From a virus: a DNA stretch of 64,000 nucleotides. Shown piece by piece: positions 62,210-64,000 of the stretch. The DNA lies in IMG/VR virus record IMGVR_UViG_3300027760_000026, positions 1 through 64,000 of that record. The stretch is one strand, 5' to 3'. Positions within the stretch are counted from its first letter, which is position 1; every line of letters begins with the position of its first letter. The notes under the pieces are model-generated. The model was not told where the DNA came from. It searched no databases and was given only the letters and a program-made list of their open reading frames with translations. The translations under genes were made by a program, and so were the position numbers.

Positions 62210-62646
62210 TGTCATACAAGGGCAAATTTACTCCTAGAAATCCACGCAAATATCGTGGCGATCCACATAATATTATCTACCGATCAACGTGGGAATGCCG
62301 AGTTATGAGTTGGCTTGACACCAACGATAGTGTTATCGAATGGGCATCTGAGGAGTTATTCGTACCATATAAATCACCGATTGATGGTAAGATGCATCGG
62401 TACTTTCCAGACTTTCTAGTCAGATTCAAACAGAAAGATGGTACGACTAAAGTGATGATGATCGAAGTCAAACCAGAGAGACAAACAAAACCTCCAGTTA
62501 AGAAGTCTAGAGTGACAAAACAATACATTAACGAAGTTGTCACCTGGGGTACAAATGAAGCAAAGTGGAAAGCAGCATCTGAATACTGTCTTGATCGCGG
62601 ATGGACATTTAAGGTGTTAACGGAGTATGATCTTGGGATTAAATAA
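62209..62646 (+). CDS. gp4: Head completion nuclease, gp4-like
   Basis: 145 residues from the ATG at 62209; T4 gp4 has 150. MSYKGKFTPRNPRKYRGDPH, then IIYRSTWECRVMSWLDTN, YFPDFLVRF and MMIEVKPERQ match the gp4 family. A TnsA-like PD-(D/E)xK nuclease centre is visible: E29, D68 and E86-x-K88. In T4 gp4 acts in head completion before tail joining and is packaged with the head. An in-frame ATG at 62077 would extend 132 bases into the gp48 gene on the other strand and is rejected. It is the first gene on the plus strand. Its ribosome binding site is unclear. Confidence 0.88.
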   Translation: MSYKGKFTPRNPRKYRGDPHNIIYRSTWECRVMSWLDTNDSVIEWASEELFVPYKSPIDGKMHRYFPDFLVRFKQKDGTTKVMMIEVKPERQTKPPVKKSRVTKQYINEVVTWGTNEAKWKAASEYCLDRGWTFKVLTEYDLGIK

Positions 62647-62650
62647 TCAA

Positions 62651-62658
62651 CATAAATA
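62651..62658 (+). promoter_or_regulatory. Possible late promoter motif CATAAATA
   Basis: CATAAATA on the plus strand just after the gp4 stop and only six bases before the ATG at 62664. It fits NATAAATA, but a start site about six bases downstream would leave no leader for that ATG. Perhaps it serves the following genes. Confidence 0.35.
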
Positions 62659-62663
62659 TATTC

Positions 62664-63266
62664 ATGAAAGCATCTACCCTAACAACATTAGCACAACAAA
62701 AGACTGGACTAGAATTAGAATTTCTATCCAGAAAGTCGATTGCATGGTATAAAGATCAAATTCAAGGTATGAAAAATCCAACTAGACTTGCAAGAGAGAT
62801 TGCAGTCGAACGGGATCGCCAGGGTAAAAGATTTCTAATGGGTGGACTGTATCATTACTATTATGATCCAAAGACTAAAGAAGAGTTGCCATACTATGAT
62901 ATATTTCCACTTGTGATACCGTTGCAGAAGTATCCAGATGGATTTCTAGGACTCAATCTTCATTATCTACCAATCACAATGCGAGCAACATTCATGGATA
63001 AACTCATGAACTTTGCAATTATGAACAAAGATGATGATCCGATGAGACTCAGAGTAACCTATGATATTTTGAATGCAACGAATCGATATAAAGAATTCAG
63101 ACCTTGTATTAAAAGATATTTGACATCACATATTGTTTCTAAAATTATGACTGTGAAACCTCATGAGTGGGAGACGGCACTCTTTCTACCAACTCATCAG
63201 TTCAAGAAAGCACCTGTGTCAAGAGTACATAAAGATTCACGAGATCAAATTAGAAGGACAACGTAA
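62664..63266 (+). CDS. Conserved T4-like phage protein, function uncertain
   Basis: 200 residues. The core RFLMGGLYHYYYDPKTKEEL, then PYYDIFPLVIPLQKYPDGFL and GLNLHYLP, is a pattern I know from T4-like cyanophages, where the gene lies near gp4. I cannot assign it firmly. A DNA end protector (gp2-type) role has been given to genes at comparable positions and would suit the gp4 neighbourhood, but I see no decisive motif. The C-terminus is basic (SRVHKDSRDQIRRTT), consistent with nucleic-acid contact. It overlaps the next gene as TAATG. Confidence 0.6.
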   Translation: MKASTLTTLAQQKTGLELEFLSRKSIAWYKDQIQGMKNPTRLAREIAVERDRQGKRFLMGGLYHYYYDPKTKEELPYYDIFPLVIPLQKYPDGFLGLNLHYLPITMRATFMDKLMNFAIMNKDDDPMRLRVTYDILNATNRYKEFRPCIKRYLTSHIVSKIMTVKPHEWETALFLPTHQFKKAPVSRVHKDSRDQIRRTT

Positions 63267-63913
63267 TGGCCGGATCTATTGCAGAATTCAAGGCTAGTTT
63301 TAGAACTGAATTAGCCAGACCTAATAAGTTTGACGTATTCATTCCAATTCCAGTTGGATTAGCACCGTATATTACTATATCCAAAGCACTCAACTATCGA
63401 TGTGAAAGTACCGATCTGCCTGGTAGATCGATTGCGACAACTACACAAAAGATTTATGGACCAGAAGAGAAGTTTCCATATCAGACTACTTTTAATGATA
63501 TCAGTCTGACGTTTATCTGTACCGATAAGATGGAAGAGAAGTTATTCTTTGACGCATGGTTAGAGTATATCAATCCATCTGTGACATATAACTTTAAGTA
63601 TAAGAAGAGTTACGCAAGTAATATCAGAATTAATCAGTATGATGTTCGCAATAAAGTTTCATACTCTGTTGACTTAATCGAAGCATTTCCGATTGCAATG
63701 AACGAAATGTCACTAGATTGGTCTGCTGATGGATACCATAAGTTGACAATTACATTTGCATTTACAAAATGGAAAAACAATTCTATACAAGGTCTTGCGA
63801 TGCAATTCCTTGAGACTGGGCAGATTTCTCCACTTGATTCTGTCATTAGAGGCGCAGCAGAAGGTGCAACAGGAATTTCAGTACCATCTATAGCTACAGC
63901 CGCGGGTTTTTAA
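63266..63913 (+). CDS. Tail-tube-fold protein (gp54/gp19 superfamily)
   Basis: 215 residues. FRTELARPNKFDVFIPIP starts the fold. YRCESTDLPGRSIATTTQKI with YGPEEKFPYQTTFNDISLTF, LFFDAWLEYINP, and the final YSVDLIEAFPIAMNEMSLDW with KLTITFAFTKW are the standard strand order of contractile tail-tube proteins. In T4 these are gp19 (tube) and gp54 (tube initiator, which cooperates with gp48). Location near gp48 and gp53 favours a gp54-type initiator; sequence alone does not separate the two. The Ala/Gly-rich tail (VIRGAAEGATGISVPSIATA) is typical of either. AAGGA lies seven bases before the ATG. Confidence 0.75.
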   Translation: MAGSIAEFKASFRTELARPNKFDVFIPIPVGLAPYITISKALNYRCESTDLPGRSIATTTQKIYGPEEKFPYQTTFNDISLTFICTDKMEEKLFFDAWLEYINPSVTYNFKYKKSYASNIRINQYDVRNKVSYSVDLIEAFPIAMNEMSLDWSADGYHKLTITFAFTKWKNNSIQGLAMQFLETGQISPLDSVIRGAAEGATGISVPSIATAAGF

Positions 63914-63929
63914 AATAAAGGAGTGAATT

Positions 63930-64000
63930 GTGGCATTACCGAAAATTGATACACCAATATATAATCTTACATTACCATTGAGTAAAAAAGAGATTACGTT
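63930..64000 (+). CDS. Baseplate hub assembly protein, gp26-like (5' end only)
   Basis: A GTG start at 63930 with AAGGAG about 8 bases upstream gives MALPKIDTPIYNLTLPLSKK then EIT before the window ends. The start resembles T4-like gp26/T4_baseplate family proteins of cyanophages (pattern MALPKxxTPxYxLxLPS). Only 23 residues are visible. Its place directly after a tail-tube-fold gene fits a baseplate or tail-assembly role. Confidence 0.5.
   Translation, partial: MALPKIDTPIYNLTLPLSKKEIT

Noticed and set aside
1-64000. tRNA genes, CRISPR arrays, insertion sequences, integrase or attachment sites
   Set aside because: The window is almost entirely coding, with gaps of under 40 bases. No cloverleaf, spaced direct-repeat array, transposase or recombinase was recognised.

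Overview
The window is virion-structural DNA of a T4-like contractile-tailed phage (myovirus), of the type found in marine and freshwater cyanophages, pelagiphages and their relatives. It is AT-rich and almost gap-free: the longest non-coding stretch is under 40 bases. Core proteins gp16, gp15, gp14, gp13, gp8, gp6, gp25, gp5, gp53, gp48 and gp4 are recognisable from conserved sequence and from T4-like gene order. No tRNA, integrase, CRISPR array or host gene is visible. The host cannot be read from this sequence.

Nearly everything from 62171 down to 1 lies on the minus strand, so transcription runs right to left. From right to left: (i) 62171-51259 is the baseplate core: gp48 tube cap, gp53, a gp27-like hub, a gp5 spike split into OB-fold and beta-helix genes around a hydrophobic protein, a 1000-aa virion protein carrying FN3 repeats and a glycine-rich tip, gp25 and gp6. 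(ii) 51259-37501 holds further wedge or peripheral baseplate proteins, including gp8 and a large cyanophage-type protein divided into three ORFs, one of which carries an intein-like Hint domain. (iii) 37508-22949 holds fibres: an S74 autoprotease fibre, a 21-residue-repeat fibre, a 2888-aa giant fibre and an 817-aa fibre. (iv) 22945-3941 is a dense adhesin island: nine glycine-rich proteins with FN3, IPT/TIG, Ig-like or LamG modules, interleaved with small paralogous proteins. (v) 3902-1 is the neck and packaging block gp13-gp14-gp15, an inserted small fibre, then the start of the small terminase gp16. At 62172-62208 the strand switches, and gp4 nuclease, an unassigned protein, a tail-tube-fold protein and the start of a gp26-like protein run on the plus strand.

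Promoters resembling the T4/cyanophage late motif NATAAATA sit 24-38 bases before several ORFs and usually touch or overlap the stop codon of the preceding gene. Most other junctions are TAATG or ATGA overlaps, so long translationally coupled late transcripts are likely.

The observations most worth a second look are: the Hint domain lying where the related cyanophage protein is continuous, with one in-frame stop before the remainder; a hairpin that would hide a ribosome binding site unless transcription starts at a late promoter in its loop; the eleven-domain glycine-rich adhesin set with a shuffled 3' cassette; and the split, lysozyme-less gp5 with an H-x-H tip.
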